Positions 26,421-35,473 of a stretch of 64,000 nt of DNA are shown here, in pieces. Source of the DNA: Denitrificimonas caeni DSM 24390 (GTDB taxonomy: Bacteria > Pseudomonadota > Gammaproteobacteria > Pseudomonadales > Pseudomonadaceae). Where the stretch lies: positions 310,001 through 374,000 of the forward strand of contig NZ_ATXQ01000002.1 of NCBI RefSeq assembly GCF_000421765.1, read 5' to 3'. Within the stretch, counting starts at the first letter, position 1, and each line of letters begins with the position of its first letter. The position numbers and the translations under genes were made by a program. The notes below the pieces were generated by a model. It made no database searches. It was not told where the DNA came from and was given only the letters and a program-made list of their open reading frames with translations.

Positions 26421-27164
26421 ATGATCAGTAAAAATATATTAATTAGTGCTACAGCGGCAGGTTTATTATTATCACCTTTTGCTTTGTTAGCGGCTGAGCC
26501 TGTATCCAACATTGGTATTACAGGAAGCCATAACAAGTACAAGATGTCGTCTAATATCAATCAATTAGACAACCACAATGAGCGCATGCCGAAAGGCGGT
26601 ATCTACTACAACTTCGGTAATAAAATGACAGGCGAGGAAGGGGTTATCTTCCAAGCAGGTATCGAAGCTAAATACGGTAAAAAAGGCGACGTCGAAGATA
26701 AAGAAGCGCAAGCTGATTTAGACGTCGGCTACCGTCTGCGTATTGATGAGCGTAACTATATTGATGGTATTGTTGGTGGTGGCTACCAGTACAACCGCTT
26801 TGAAGATAAGAAAGGACTTGATGTACGTCTAGTAAACAAATCACCATTTGCAAAAGCAGGTGTTGGTTTTAACCATAAAGGCGATACAGTACTTACTCGT
26901 TTAGAAGTGGGCACACGTTATAACGTCGATGCCAAAAGCACTCTTAAAGTTGAAAGCATAGGCAGTGAAACAGTTGACTTGAAAAGCAAGCACAGCCCTT
27001 ATGCTGAATTAAACTTTATGTGGGACAAAGGCTACAATGGCCTTCCTCTTACTGCAGGCTTATATTACACCCAGCATAACTATGAGCTGAAAGACAAATA
27101 TAACATTGGCGACACCGAGTTGAAGAATGATGAGTTCGGACTAAAACTTGGTATGGCGTTCTAA
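26421..27164 (+). CDS. Small outer-membrane beta-barrel protein
   Basis: A 247-residue protein with a signal peptide (residues 1-24, cut after LAA). The mature part alternates hydrophobic and polar residues (IFQAGIEAKYG, IDGIVGGGYQYNRF, AKAGVGFNH, PLTAGLYYTQHNYEL) and ends in LGMAF with a terminal Phe, the usual signal for outer-membrane barrel insertion. About 8-10 strands seem likely. I do not recognise a named family. It stands alone with its own terminator; the 194 bases upstream are AT-rich and probably hold its promoter. Confidence 0.75.
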   Translation: MISKNILISATAAGLLLSPFALLAAEPVSNIGITGSHNKYKMSSNINQLDNHNERMPKGGIYYNFGNKMTGEEGVIFQAGIEAKYGKKGDVEDKEAQADLDVGYRLRIDERNYIDGIVGGGYQYNRFEDKKGLDVRLVNKSPFAKAGVGFNHKGDTVLTRLEVGTRYNVDAKSTLKVESIGSETVDLKSKHSPYAELNFMWDKGYNGLPLTAGLYYTQHNYELKDKYNIGDTELKNDEFGLKLGMAF

Positions 27165-27224
27165 TCAAACAACGCTTATCGAAAAAAGCTAAAGCGTATC
27201 TATGATGAACGCTGCCAGCACCTT

Positions 27225-27260
27225 AAGCCCGAAGCTTTATTAAGCTTCGGGCTTATTTTT
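27225..27260 (+). terminator. Terminator after the outer-membrane barrel gene
   Basis: AAGCCCGAAGCTT and AAGCTTCGGGCTT form a perfect 13-bp stem with a 4-base loop, followed by ATTTTT. It lies 60 bases after the stop codon and faces the convergent small membrane gene. Confidence 0.9.
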
Positions 27261-27279
27261 ATATCTGTATAATTTAGAA

Positions 27280-27528
27280 TTAAGCCAACATTCTTAAAGC
27301 AAAGTAAGGCACTAGATTAAACATAAGAATAAGAACTTTATAATTTGCTAAAAAGTTAAAATACAGCATGTTCAAACCCGTTGTATTCGTGGCCATTAAG
27401 CGGCTGTGAATGACTTTTATCTGCGAGTTAAACACCATCACGATAAAAGCTGCACATATCAGTACAGCGATATTAATAGCTGCGCACCAACCCAAAAAAC
27501 TTGTTACCGTCGCTAAATCTAACATCAT
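27280..27528 (-). CDS. Small membrane protein (DUF6868-like)
   Basis: An 82-residue protein with two hydrophobic segments (about residues 8-33 and 58-78). I recognise it as similar to short pseudomonad membrane proteins labelled DUF6868. GCAGGAG lies 5 bases before the ATG, a strong ribosome binding site that supports translation. It follows the helicase-like gene by 33 bases on the same strand and may share its transcript. Function unknown. Confidence 0.65.
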   Translation of the reverse strand: MMLDLATVTSFLGWCAAINIAVLICAAFIVMVFNSQIKVIHSRLMATNTTGLNMLYFNFLANYKVLILMFNLVPYFALRMLA

Positions 27529-27561
27529 GCATGCTCCTGCTTGTGCTCTAGTAGCTCAATA

Positions 27562-29469
27562 CTACTTTACTGCATCAGCAATCCAGTCAGAAAAACCGTC
27601 TGGAACAATCAACTCATGCTGCGCACGTGTACACGCAGTGTACAGGCTAGAAAACAAGCGTGCGCGACTGTCTTGATTGTCATGACTGCTCGGCTTCACT
27701 AGCAAATCTCTGGAAAGATAAACACTGCTGAACTCCATGTTCTTGCTGTCACTGACTCGCGCCAAAATAATCTTCCCACCCCCCTTGCGCATATGGCGAT
27801 CCACCGCGGTTTGAAAATCCGCCAGCGTGTAACCTTTCTCCAGCATCCGCGCAATCGCGTCAAAAGACGGGTTACCCGACATCGCCGCAGTCAATGCATC
27901 CCAACTCGCATAACGAAAAATCAGACCATGACGTGGCCGTATGCCCTGCTGATAGAGCTCAATACAGTCTTGCGCAAACACCATAAAATCTTTAAAGGTT
28001 GAGCGAGCCAATTTAAACGACACACCGGCATGAGTTAAACGCTGAAACCATGCAAACAAATCAAACTCATCGGCGACAATCACCGTTGTTGCCTGCTGTG
28101 GAATATGCCAACCACTGTAGTGCTGTAAATGTGTGCATTGGTCAGCGCGACCAGCAAACAGCTCTTTAGTGGCTCCTGGATGCGCTTGAATCAACGGATT
28201 AATCACATGCTCAACTTGCTTACCCAATCGCACCGATTGGGTAATGTTGCGCTGGCGAATCACATGATTACGCGCCGCAGCCATGCCATTAAGATTTTGC
28301 AACTCGTCACTCAAGGTGATCACTGCCTGCGGGCTACGGTCGAGAATTTGCAGCATGGGCGTGGGAATATCGTGCCCTTCATCAACGATGATATGACTGT
28401 ATTGGGTATCTAGCACCTCATCGGTCAACGACATCAGTTTGATACGATGGTAGCCACGAATCGGCAGACGGATCTGCGGCTCCGAGGGTTGCACCAACTC
28501 AGACCAATAACGCCGCACTGTCTCCAGCAACACCGCGATATCAACAGGAACTAAATTACTGGCAATACCCGCAGGCAAATGCACAACGTCAATCGAGTCG
28601 GCATTTGTATTACAAAAGCTGGCCACCGTTCTGACGCAAATACTGGCCACTTGCTCGGCTGATAAATAAGCAATCGCCGGTAGATTGAGCCACTGCACCA
28701 CCTGCGCATGGGACACCTGCCAGGTTTGCTGTGCGCGGCTTTTATCCTTCAAGCGCCAGCTGTTAGCCAGCAAATTATTGTCGAGCACCTGCGCAACCGC
28801 TTGGCCAAAGGTCATCGCTGGAAAATGCTCACCTGCCCTGCTTTTCAGCGCCTGCAACTGCCCAAACGTCTGCGCTAACAGCAAGGTACGCTGCGGCTCA
28901 AGTAATTGCGTAAAACGGCTGATTAAATGGGTTTTTCCAGACCCAGCATAACCTTGCACATTAAATGACTCATCGGGCGCCGCAAGAAACTCACGCAGTG
29001 CCCGACTTTGTGGATCAGTCACCGACAGTTCGGCCTGATACTCAGCAAAATAAACCTTCTGCAGCGGCATCACTTCTTTTTGATACTCGCTGCTAAAGGT
29101 AAACAGCCACTCGCCTTCAGCATCTAAATATCGTTCTTCTGCAGCAGGATGCTCATCATCCAATAAACTGATTTTTAGACCGGCCAACTGCGACAATCCT
29201 GCGGACAATTGCTCAATAGAAAAGCGTTCGCCAACCAGTTGTTGAAAGGCCTTTGGCAGCTGCTGGTTAGCTTGATTACCGGCACTGATGATTTGCGCAA
29301 ACTGGCGCTGCATTGAAGCTAATGGTGCTTGCTGCTGCGCTAGCTTGTCTGCATTTTGAATAAACAACACCGCAGCCAACTGCGGCACAGTGGCTGAATT
29401 AAAAAACTCAGGCAACTCACCTTCAGATAAGCGCTGAGCGACTGTGCGGTACAGGGGTAAAAAAATCAT
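27562..29469 (-). CDS. Superfamily I helicase-like ATPase (UvrD/PIF-like)
   Basis: A 635-residue protein whose C-terminal two thirds are a superfamily I helicase-like ATPase. Visible motifs are Walker A GYAGSGKTH (about residue 174), Walker B VDEGHD (usual DEAQD), a motif III-like SDELQNLNG, a motif V-like SKNMEFSSVYL and a motif VI-like SLYTACTRAQHELIV. The N-terminal 150 residues match nothing I know and could be a nucleic-acid or partner-binding domain. No nuclease motif was seen. It stands without other repair genes. Confidence 0.8.
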   Translation of the reverse strand: MIFLPLYRTVAQRLSEGELPEFFNSATVPQLAAVLFIQNADKLAQQQAPLASMQRQFAQIISAGNQANQQLPKAFQQLVGERFSIEQLSAGLSQLAGLKISLLDDEHPAAEERYLDAEGEWLFTFSSEYQKEVMPLQKVYFAEYQAELSVTDPQSRALREFLAAPDESFNVQGYAGSGKTHLISRFTQLLEPQRTLLLAQTFGQLQALKSRAGEHFPAMTFGQAVAQVLDNNLLANSWRLKDKSRAQQTWQVSHAQVVQWLNLPAIAYLSAEQVASICVRTVASFCNTNADSIDVVHLPAGIASNLVPVDIAVLLETVRRYWSELVQPSEPQIRLPIRGYHRIKLMSLTDEVLDTQYSHIIVDEGHDIPTPMLQILDRSPQAVITLSDELQNLNGMAAARNHVIRQRNITQSVRLGKQVEHVINPLIQAHPGATKELFAGRADQCTHLQHYSGWHIPQQATTVIVADEFDLFAWFQRLTHAGVSFKLARSTFKDFMVFAQDCIELYQQGIRPRHGLIFRYASWDALTAAMSGNPSFDAIARMLEKGYTLADFQTAVDRHMRKGGGKIILARVSDSKNMEFSSVYLSRDLLVKPSSHDNQDSRARLFSSLYTACTRAQHELIVPDGFSDWIADAVK

Positions 29470-29825
29470 TCGGCTCCCGCTGCTGCTTAGTTTTAGGGAC
29501 TAGTTCCAATCAGCTTAGCTCACTGGCTAAAGATATGTGTAAATCAACTGCCGGTGTAATTTACTCTAACCAAAAATTAGACAGTCGCACCAACACATAG
29601 TAGGCACCTCTATTTTCGGCTACCTCGTCAGAGTCAATATTCATTTACTGAGTTCTTACGACAAACACATGAACCTGCATAAACGAAAAATCAGTATCTA
29701 TGCTTGAGTGGCTACGATATTGCCAATATTCATCACACAAGATTGTTAGCTGCACCTAAAAAACCTTAGACGAATGTGCTCTGCAGTATTCTGAAAAAAC
29801 AGCTCAACATTAAATAAATAGCACA

Positions 29826-30605
29826 TTAGCTGTGTGACGTGAGTTTTGTAAAATCAACGAGAGGCAGACACTCAAAACCAGGTTTAGCAAACAAGTAGCC
29901 CTGCATCAATGCAATACCTGAATCTTGCAACCATTGCATCTCTTCTATTGTTTCAATACCTTCGGCTAAAGGGATGATATTTAAGTCCTTAAACAAGTTT
30001 AAAGAGTGCTTAATGATCGATTGTCGTGATTTATCTTTATCAATATTACGAATCAACGCCATATCAAATTTAACAATATTTGTTTGGAAATCTGCCAGCA
30101 AGCCCAAGCCAGAATAGCCTGAACCAAAATCAACAATCGCCGTTATAAATCCAGAATTTTTATAATATTCAACGATTTCTTTGACAAAGTTACTGTCATC
30201 AATTTTTTCAACTTCAGTAAATTCAAACATAATCTTATCTGTTGAGAAGCCATATTTTTCAGCAGCCTCTAACGTGGTTCGAATGCAGCGCTCTGGTTTA
30301 TAAATCGCTTTGGGAAGAAAATTTATACTGAGCATGCTGTCCAGTTTTAACTTTGCAGCCAAGGCGATTGCTTTAACGCGGCAGAGCTGATCAAACAAGT
30401 AACGATTATCATCATTAACTTTAGAAATAATTGAATAAGCCGACTCATTAGCAAGGCCTCTAACCAGCGCTTCATAGCCAAATATCTGATTGCTTTGGCA
30501 GTTAACGATAGGCTGAAAAGCCATGGTGAAATCAAAATCAAGACTGGACTCATCAGAGCATTTAGCACAAGAGAATCTATCGTAAACAATTGATTTTTCT
30601 GACAT
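29826..30605 (-). CDS. EAL-domain protein (c-di-GMP phosphodiesterase-like)
   Basis: A 259-residue stand-alone EAL protein. After a short N-terminal part with a CAKC motif (residues 13-16), the EAL domain shows E45-A-L, Asn95, Glu129, the loop motif, Lys179, Glu215 and Gln235. The canonical DDFG is VDFG here: position 158 is Val instead of a metal-binding Asp (codon GTT against GAT), while Asp159 remains. Activity may be reduced or lost, leaving a binding role. It is separated from the chemoreceptor gene by 220 bases. The 356 bases upstream of it in map order (29470-29825) hold no gene I can support. Confidence 0.88.
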   Translation of the reverse strand: MSEKSIVYDRFSCAKCSDESSLDFDFTMAFQPIVNCQSNQIFGYEALVRGLANESAYSIISKVNDDNRYLFDQLCRVKAIALAAKLKLDSMLSINFLPKAIYKPERCIRTTLEAAEKYGFSTDKIMFEFTEVEKIDDSNFVKEIVEYYKNSGFITAIVDFGSGYSGLGLLADFQTNIVKFDMALIRNIDKDKSRQSIIKHSLNLFKDLNIIPLAEGIETIEEMQWLQDSGIALMQGYLFAKPGFECLPLVDFTKLTSHS

Positions 30606-30826
30606 TTCTATACCTCACACACCAAGCAATAACATTAAAACACTGGATCTTGGTGTATCGCAGCATCAAGAAAACCTAAAAACCCCAATAAAAACACAAT
30701 ATAAGCCGCGAGCAACGCTGTGCTGCTTTCCCGCTTAGAACTTTCGGCATCATCAGTATGTAATAAGTTGCCTAAGCAAGAAGCTTTTCTGCATTGCAGA
30801 TAGGCTTGCTCATAGCAAACCAGCCA

Positions 30827-32371
30827 TTAGCGATCTGATGTATTAAATGCCATCAAGCGTTCTTGCAATTGTTCAAACTCCTCAGTCAACCCTGACATAC
30901 TGTCGGCAATACGTAAACTTGCCTGTTTACTTTGAATCGCCACCTGCTCAACTTGGGTCGCCTCAGCTAAAAGCTTTTGTGTGCTTTGATCTTGGAGCTC
31001 TGAAAGCTGCGCAACGTCTTTACCAAGGACACGCATCGTTTGCAGTGAGGAGCTGATGTTCTCAAAGTTAATCACCACCTCTTGGCTTTTTTGGCTGTTA
31101 AGCATAGCTAATTCTGCACTTTGATGGATCGTGTGTACTGATGTTTTTGAACTTTCTTCTAGACGGTAAATAATTTGACTAATACGCTCAGTTGATTGCT
31201 TCGAGCGAGTTGCAAGGGAGCGGACTTCATCAGCAACCACTGCGAAACCACGACCCAGCTCTCCTGCCCTAGCGGCCTCAATTGCAGCATTTAAAGCTAA
31301 TAAATTTGTTTGTTCAGCAATATTTTGTACTTCGCTAATCATGCCAATCGCTGACTGACAATCTGCTGCTAAAGCGTCTACTACTTTGGAAGTCTCTTCA
31401 AGAGTTGCAGTAAGCTGCTTTAAGCTCTGCTCTGATTCTTTAACCAATGCGCTACCTGACGACTGCTGTTCTGTAACCTGATTAATCAACACAACAGTTT
31501 TCGCTAAGGCATCTTTCTCACTGGCAAAATACTCTAAGTTACGCGTCAATGTCTGGTGCATTTGCTGCGCATCCTGATGGTTTTCAGCAGCACAGCCAAG
31601 CAGTTGCTGCGTATCAGTTGTCATGTTGTGCAAAACTTGACTGGTATGTTTTTGCGCGGTTTGTACTTGATGGATAGTGCCATCCATACCCTCTAATAAT
31701 GCATCCAATAATTTCATTAGAGCATTACGGCCTGTTTTACTATCCACTCGTACTGACAAATCAAGTCGCTGCGGGTCTTTGCGAATGGCTTGCAAGGTTT
31801 GTAACAGTGTTTGAGATACAGTCAACAAATTTGCGGCTAAAATTAGCAAATAAATCAGCACTGCTGACTCAATCACCACATAAAAGGCGTGCATCATAAC
31901 GATGCCCCACGAGTGCATATGATCCGGAAACAAATAAATGGGATAGCCCATGACTTGCAACTGATGAACACCTATATGCAATAACGCGGCAGTAACCGCT
32001 GCGGCAACAATAGTGCGCCAGTCTAAATATGCAAACAGAGCTGCAATAAAAACAAAATAGCCAAAATGCGCTTCAATCATGCCTTGTAACTGGTGAACAT
32101 GCAGGCTGACAAAAACCATCAAAACCATACCCACACCCATCGAAGCAAGGCGACTTCTGACAGAAAAAACTAAAACGGTATTAATTGCAGTCAGCAAACC
32201 ACCGATGACAATAGCCAACCCCCATGTGTCGTGTTGAGTAGCAAATCCTAAGGACATCGCCCAAGCTAACAGGGTAATTACCCATAAGCTTTTGCCAACA
32301 TGACCGTGATAATTACCAACAATATTAATGAGACGACTTGGTTTTTTAGAGGAGTAGTCTGCTGGCGTCAC
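30827..32371 (-). CDS. Methyl-accepting chemotaxis protein with membrane-embedded sensor
   Basis: A 514-residue chemoreceptor. The N-terminal 190 residues hold about six hydrophobic helices without a large periplasmic domain, so sensing is likely within or at the membrane. A HAMP-like linker follows, and then a long helical coiled coil carrying the highly conserved tip segment (around residues 345-385: [16 protein letters not shown] and [14 protein letters not shown]). There is no C-terminal CheR/CheB pentapeptide. It would report to a CheA located elsewhere. Ligand unknown. Confidence 0.9.
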   Translation of the reverse strand: MTPADYSSKKPSRLINIVGNYHGHVGKSLWVITLLAWAMSLGFATQHDTWGLAIVIGGLLTAINTVLVFSVRSRLASMGVGMVLMVFVSLHVHQLQGMIEAHFGYFVFIAALFAYLDWRTIVAAAVTAALLHIGVHQLQVMGYPIYLFPDHMHSWGIVMMHAFYVVIESAVLIYLLILAANLLTVSQTLLQTLQAIRKDPQRLDLSVRVDSKTGRNALMKLLDALLEGMDGTIHQVQTAQKHTSQVLHNMTTDTQQLLGCAAENHQDAQQMHQTLTRNLEYFASEKDALAKTVVLINQVTEQQSSGSALVKESEQSLKQLTATLEETSKVVDALAADCQSAIGMISEVQNIAEQTNLLALNAAIEAARAGELGRGFAVVADEVRSLATRSKQSTERISQIIYRLEESSKTSVHTIHQSAELAMLNSQKSQEVVINFENISSSLQTMRVLGKDVAQLSELQDQSTQKLLAEATQVEQVAIQSKQASLRIADSMSGLTEEFEQLQERLMAFNTSDR

Positions 32372-32440
32372 GTTGGAACCTCGTCATTAAAGACTGATGC
32401 AGCTTAATGGGCTGACAATCATTTTGGAAAAAGGAGAAAA

Positions 32441-32476
32441 ATGAGCTTCACTAAAAATCAAGCTTTAGTGGCTTGA
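32441..32476 (+). other. Possible 11-residue leader ORF with hairpin
   Basis: AAGGAG is followed at 4 bases by an 11-codon frame (MSFTKNQALVA). An inverted repeat CACTAAA...TTTAGTG overlaps it. A tandem 9-base repeat, TTATAGCGT, starts at 32514. No gene is seen downstream on this strand before the tRNA, so its meaning is unclear. The rest of 32372-33026 is AT-rich without another supported feature. Confidence 0.2.
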
Positions 32477-33026
32477 ATTGAAAAAAACAGCTAAATACCT
32501 GAACTGTATAGGCTTATAGCGTTTATAGCGTTTATAAGAAAATACACTGAAAATTTAATCGTATTTGTTTATCGGTCGCAGATCAGCTTTCTTGAGCTAA
32601 AACTATTTTTAAATAACTACGCCTTATTACCCATGCGTCATAAAAGCTCATATCTACTTCTCATCGACCCTTAGGCGAAGGCATTGCAAACAAAGCTCCA
32701 TCTACAGAGCTGCTCAGCGCAGCAACTTGGATTATGAGCGATAAGTCCAGCGGCATAACAATGAGGATTAAAACAGATCTGACGATTGTTCAGATAATAA
32801 CGCTGTTACCCATCATGTTATACCCAACCGAAGAGTAAGTCATGAAGGCTGTAGCAGCACAGATTTGTGCCGCACCAATCATGACATCAAAAGTAAGATT
32901 AAATATGAGTTTCATGAGCTAAGTGGATAAAAATCAAAATCGGCATGACAACATTAGTCTGAGTCAGTATGATTCTTGCGCTAAAATACTATGCGGCTAG
33001 TAGCTTTTTAGTTAACCATTTTTTCT

Positions 33027-33103
33027 CCGCCCTTAGCTCATTTGGATAGAGCGGTCCCCTCCTAAGGGACAGGTAGCAGGTTCAAGTCCTGCAGGGCGGG
33101 CCA
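33027..33103 (+). tRNA. tRNA-Arg (anticodon CCT)
   Basis: A full cloverleaf can be folded: acceptor CCGCCCT with AGGGCGG, D arm from GCTC, anticodon stem GTCCC/GGGAC with loop CTCCTAA giving anticodon CCT, and T arm GCAGG-TTCAAGT-CCTGC. The discriminator is G and CCA is encoded. It reads AGG codons. It stands alone between the chemoreceptor region and a minus-strand gene. tRNA genes are common phage or island attachment sites, but no integrase lies next to it. Confidence 0.96.
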
Positions 33104-33114
33104 TACTCATAAAA

Positions 33115-33765
33115 TCACTGCCAATCTTTTAGCGCTTGTTGAGCGGCGCTATTCAGAGGCTTTGCCAGTAAACCGGTTGGCACAAGGTTGACGCTGTACA
33201 CAGCACCATCAGCGATCGGCAAATAGTTCACGCGCAAGGCACTGGCATCAACGATAAATAAGTCTTTTTGTAAAGTGCGCAACCAATACCAGAAGTCGAC
33301 ACCATACAAACTGCGCGCCAACTCAACTTCGGTGAATTGTGCGAGTTCTTGCTGCTCAATGGCTAAAAAACGACCGCTTAGTGTTTCTAAGCGATAGCCT
33401 GGTTGTAAGCCAATCAAATCGGCTAAGCCTTTCCATTTCAGCTGACGTGCATCCAGCTGCCACAAATCGCCATCAAGTAGGAACGTGCGTTCGATGGCAC
33501 CTTCTAAAATAGTCACTTGGTAGCGTTGCGGTGTTTGTGCTTGCACACTTAAGGTGAATAGCGGTTTGTCTTGTGGGATTTCTTGGTAGGTGCTGATATC
33601 GTAAGCCACCAGCCCGCCAACGAGGGCAACAGCCAATAAGCTCAACCCAAACATGCCGCGCAGCCAACCCATCAACCAACGGTCGCCAGTCAGTATTCGG
33701 CCAGCAAAAAGTAAGACGATGAACGCCAGTACTGCAAAGCCGATGGCAAGCCCAATAAATTGCAT
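33115..33765 (-). CDS. Conserved hypothetical membrane-anchored protein
   Basis: A 216-residue protein with two N-terminal hydrophobic segments (about 4-24 and 36-55) and a soluble remainder that is probably periplasmic. Similar pseudomonad proteins have carried the unsupported name multidrug efflux pump; nothing here looks like a transporter. Features such as QDKPLFTLSVQAQTPQRYQV, FLLDGDLWQLDARQLKWKG and RSLYGVDFWYWL recur in that family. It is divergent from the TSUP transporter gene, about 100 bases apart. Confidence 0.7.
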   Translation of the reverse strand: MQFIGLAIGFAVLAFIVLLFAGRILTGDRWLMGWLRGMFGLSLLAVALVGGLVAYDISTYQEIPQDKPLFTLSVQAQTPQRYQVTILEGAIERTFLLDGDLWQLDARQLKWKGLADLIGLQPGYRLETLSGRFLAIEQQELAQFTEVELARSLYGVDFWYWLRTLQKDLFIVDASALRVNYLPIADGAVYSVNLVPTGLLAKPLNSAAQQALKDWQ

Positions 33766-33868
33766 GCAAATTTTCCTTATGGGTGTTTAATAAGTTGGCA
33801 TTATGCGTGGCTAAAGCACTTTCGTCCAAACTCTGTTCTGTGCGTTGTTACACAGGTTAAGGTTTTTT

Positions 33869-34654
33869 ATGTCTCTGACTCTCAATCTCGTTGCCGAACC
33901 ACATGTTTTATTGATTTTAGTGGCGGTAGCTTTTATCGCAGGCTTTATTGATGCCATTGCCGGCGGTGGTGGTTTGCTGACGATTCCTGCGCTGCTCATG
34001 GCAGGTTTACCGCCTTATTTAGTGTTAGGAACCAATAAACTCTGCGCGACCTTTGGCTCAGCAACGGCAAGTTTTGCTTTTTACCGCAAAGGTTTATTCA
34101 ATCCTAAACAGTGGCGCAATGGTTTGATCGCAACAGCAATTGGTGCTGTTTTAGGTGCTCTATTGGCCCAGCAATTACCCGCCGAATGGCTGAATCAAAT
34201 GTTACCGGTAGTGGTCTTTGCTTGCGCTGTGTATTTATTGTTTGGCCGCACACCGCAAGTCAGCGAGAGCAGCACGCCGATTATCAAAACAACACGGCAA
34301 TGGCCACAAGGTCTAGCGTTAGGCTTTTATGATGGCGTAGCCGGCCCTGGTACTGGCGCGTTTTGGACAGTTAGCACACTACTGCTCTACCCTTTAGATT
34401 TACTGCGCGCCAGCGGTGTAGCGCGCTCAATGAACTTTGTCAGTAATGCCGCAGCACTGAGCATGTTTATCATCAGCGGCAATGTCGCATGGGCGTTAGG
34501 CATAGGTATGGGAGCTGCGTTAATGCTTGGCGCAGTCGTTGGCGCAAAAGTAGCCATTGGTGGCGGCAATCGCTTAATCCGTCCCGTTTTTATTCTGGTG
34601 GTAATGGCACTAGCCGCGCGCTTAGCGTGGCAGCATTGGTTCGGCGTGGCCTAG
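33869..34654 (+). CDS. TSUP (TauE/SafE) family transporter
   Basis: A 261-residue integral membrane protein of the TauE/SafE family, permeases of sulfur compounds or organic acids. It shows the typical [18 protein letters not shown] near residue 20, the NKLCATFGS segment, and the second half [14 protein letters not shown]. About seven or eight helices are visible. ATG at 33869 with AAGG 6 bases upstream is preferred to an earlier TTG at 33845. Its 3' end overlaps the convergent nudC by 33 bases. Confidence 0.88.
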   Translation: MSLTLNLVAEPHVLLILVAVAFIAGFIDAIAGGGGLLTIPALLMAGLPPYLVLGTNKLCATFGSATASFAFYRKGLFNPKQWRNGLIATAIGAVLGALLAQQLPAEWLNQMLPVVVFACAVYLLFGRTPQVSESSTPIIKTTRQWPQGLALGFYDGVAGPGTGAFWTVSTLLLYPLDLLRASGVARSMNFVSNAAALSMFIISGNVAWALGIGMGAALMLGAVVGAKVAIGGGNRLIRPVFILVVMALAARLAWQHWFGVA

Positions 34655-35473
34655 ACGCTGGGCCACATACAAATCAATTAAGTAGCGTGCGATGGAGTTT
34701 TGCGCTGGCAATGGCGGTAAGTTGTGAATGCTAAACCACTGCGCATCTTCGATTTCATCGGGCTGTGGAATAATCTCACCGCTGACGTATTGGGCGTGAA
34801 AGCCGAGCATCAGTGAGTGTGGAAACGGCCAATTCTGGCTCGCTATATAGCGTATATCAGCAATTTCTATACTGACTTCTTCGCGTACCTCACGGGCAAC
34901 GCAGTGCTCAACGGTTTCATTGGGTTCTACATAACCTGCCAAAGCACTGTACATGCCGGTTACAAAGCGTGACGAGCGTGCCAGCAGGATTTCATCACCG
35001 CGACTGACGACAACAATCATACTGGGCGCTAAACGTGGGTATTGTTGTAACTGACAGCGATGACATTGCATCATGCGATGGCCGACTGCTTGTTGCATGC
35101 GTTGCCCACAACTGCCGCAATAACGGTGTTCGCGCGCCCAAGTACCGACCTGACTGGCAAAGCCCAGCAAACGGAACAATGTTAAACGCCCATCGAGCAT
35201 AAACTGACGCAAGCTCAGCCAGCTAAATCCAGCCAATTGCACCGGCTGCTCAAGCTCAAGCATAAACACCGGCTCGCCATTGAGGTGACCGATGCCCTGT
35301 TCAGCAATAATCGTCTCGCTGAGCTGCGCTGTGAGCCACTGACGCGGAAACAGCACACCGTTAGCATCCGCTAGAAAACGCATGCCATGGTGAGCAACCA
35401 CTAAACCACCTGCACAGGCGGTATCTGGCATGCCTTGCTGCCAATCCAGATCTCCCATCATGGCGTCATGCAT
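34622..35473 (-). CDS. nudC: NADH pyrophosphatase NudC
   Basis: A 283-residue Nudix hydrolase that cleaves NADH and removes NAD caps from RNA. The four-cysteine zinc ribbon (CGSCGQRM and CHRCQLQQ, about residues 118-140) is followed by the Nudix box with [20 protein letters not shown], then the [14 protein letters not shown] motif that is specific to the NudC group. It directly follows fimL (start adjacent to the fimL stop), matching the P. aeruginosa arrangement. Intact. Confidence 0.95.
   Translation of the reverse strand: MHDAMMGDLDWQQGMPDTACAGGLVVAHHGMRFLADANGVLFPRQWLTAQLSETIIAEQGIGHLNGEPVFMLELEQPVQLAGFSWLSLRQFMLDGRLTLFRLLGFASQVGTWAREHRYCGSCGQRMQQAVGHRMMQCHRCQLQQYPRLAPSMIVVVSRGDEILLARSSRFVTGMYSALAGYVEPNETVEHCVAREVREEVSIEIADIRYIASQNWPFPHSLMLGFHAQYVSGEIIPQPDEIEDAQWFSIHNLPPLPAQNSIARYLIDLYVAQRLGHAEPMLPR

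Noticed and set aside
32790-32915. 41-codon minus-strand frame starting MKLIFNLTFDV
   Set aside because: It looks mildly hydrophobic but has no ribosome binding site and no recognisable relative.
33027-33103. tRNA-Arg as an island attachment site
   Set aside because: No integrase, phage gene or duplicate of the tRNA 3' end is seen nearby.
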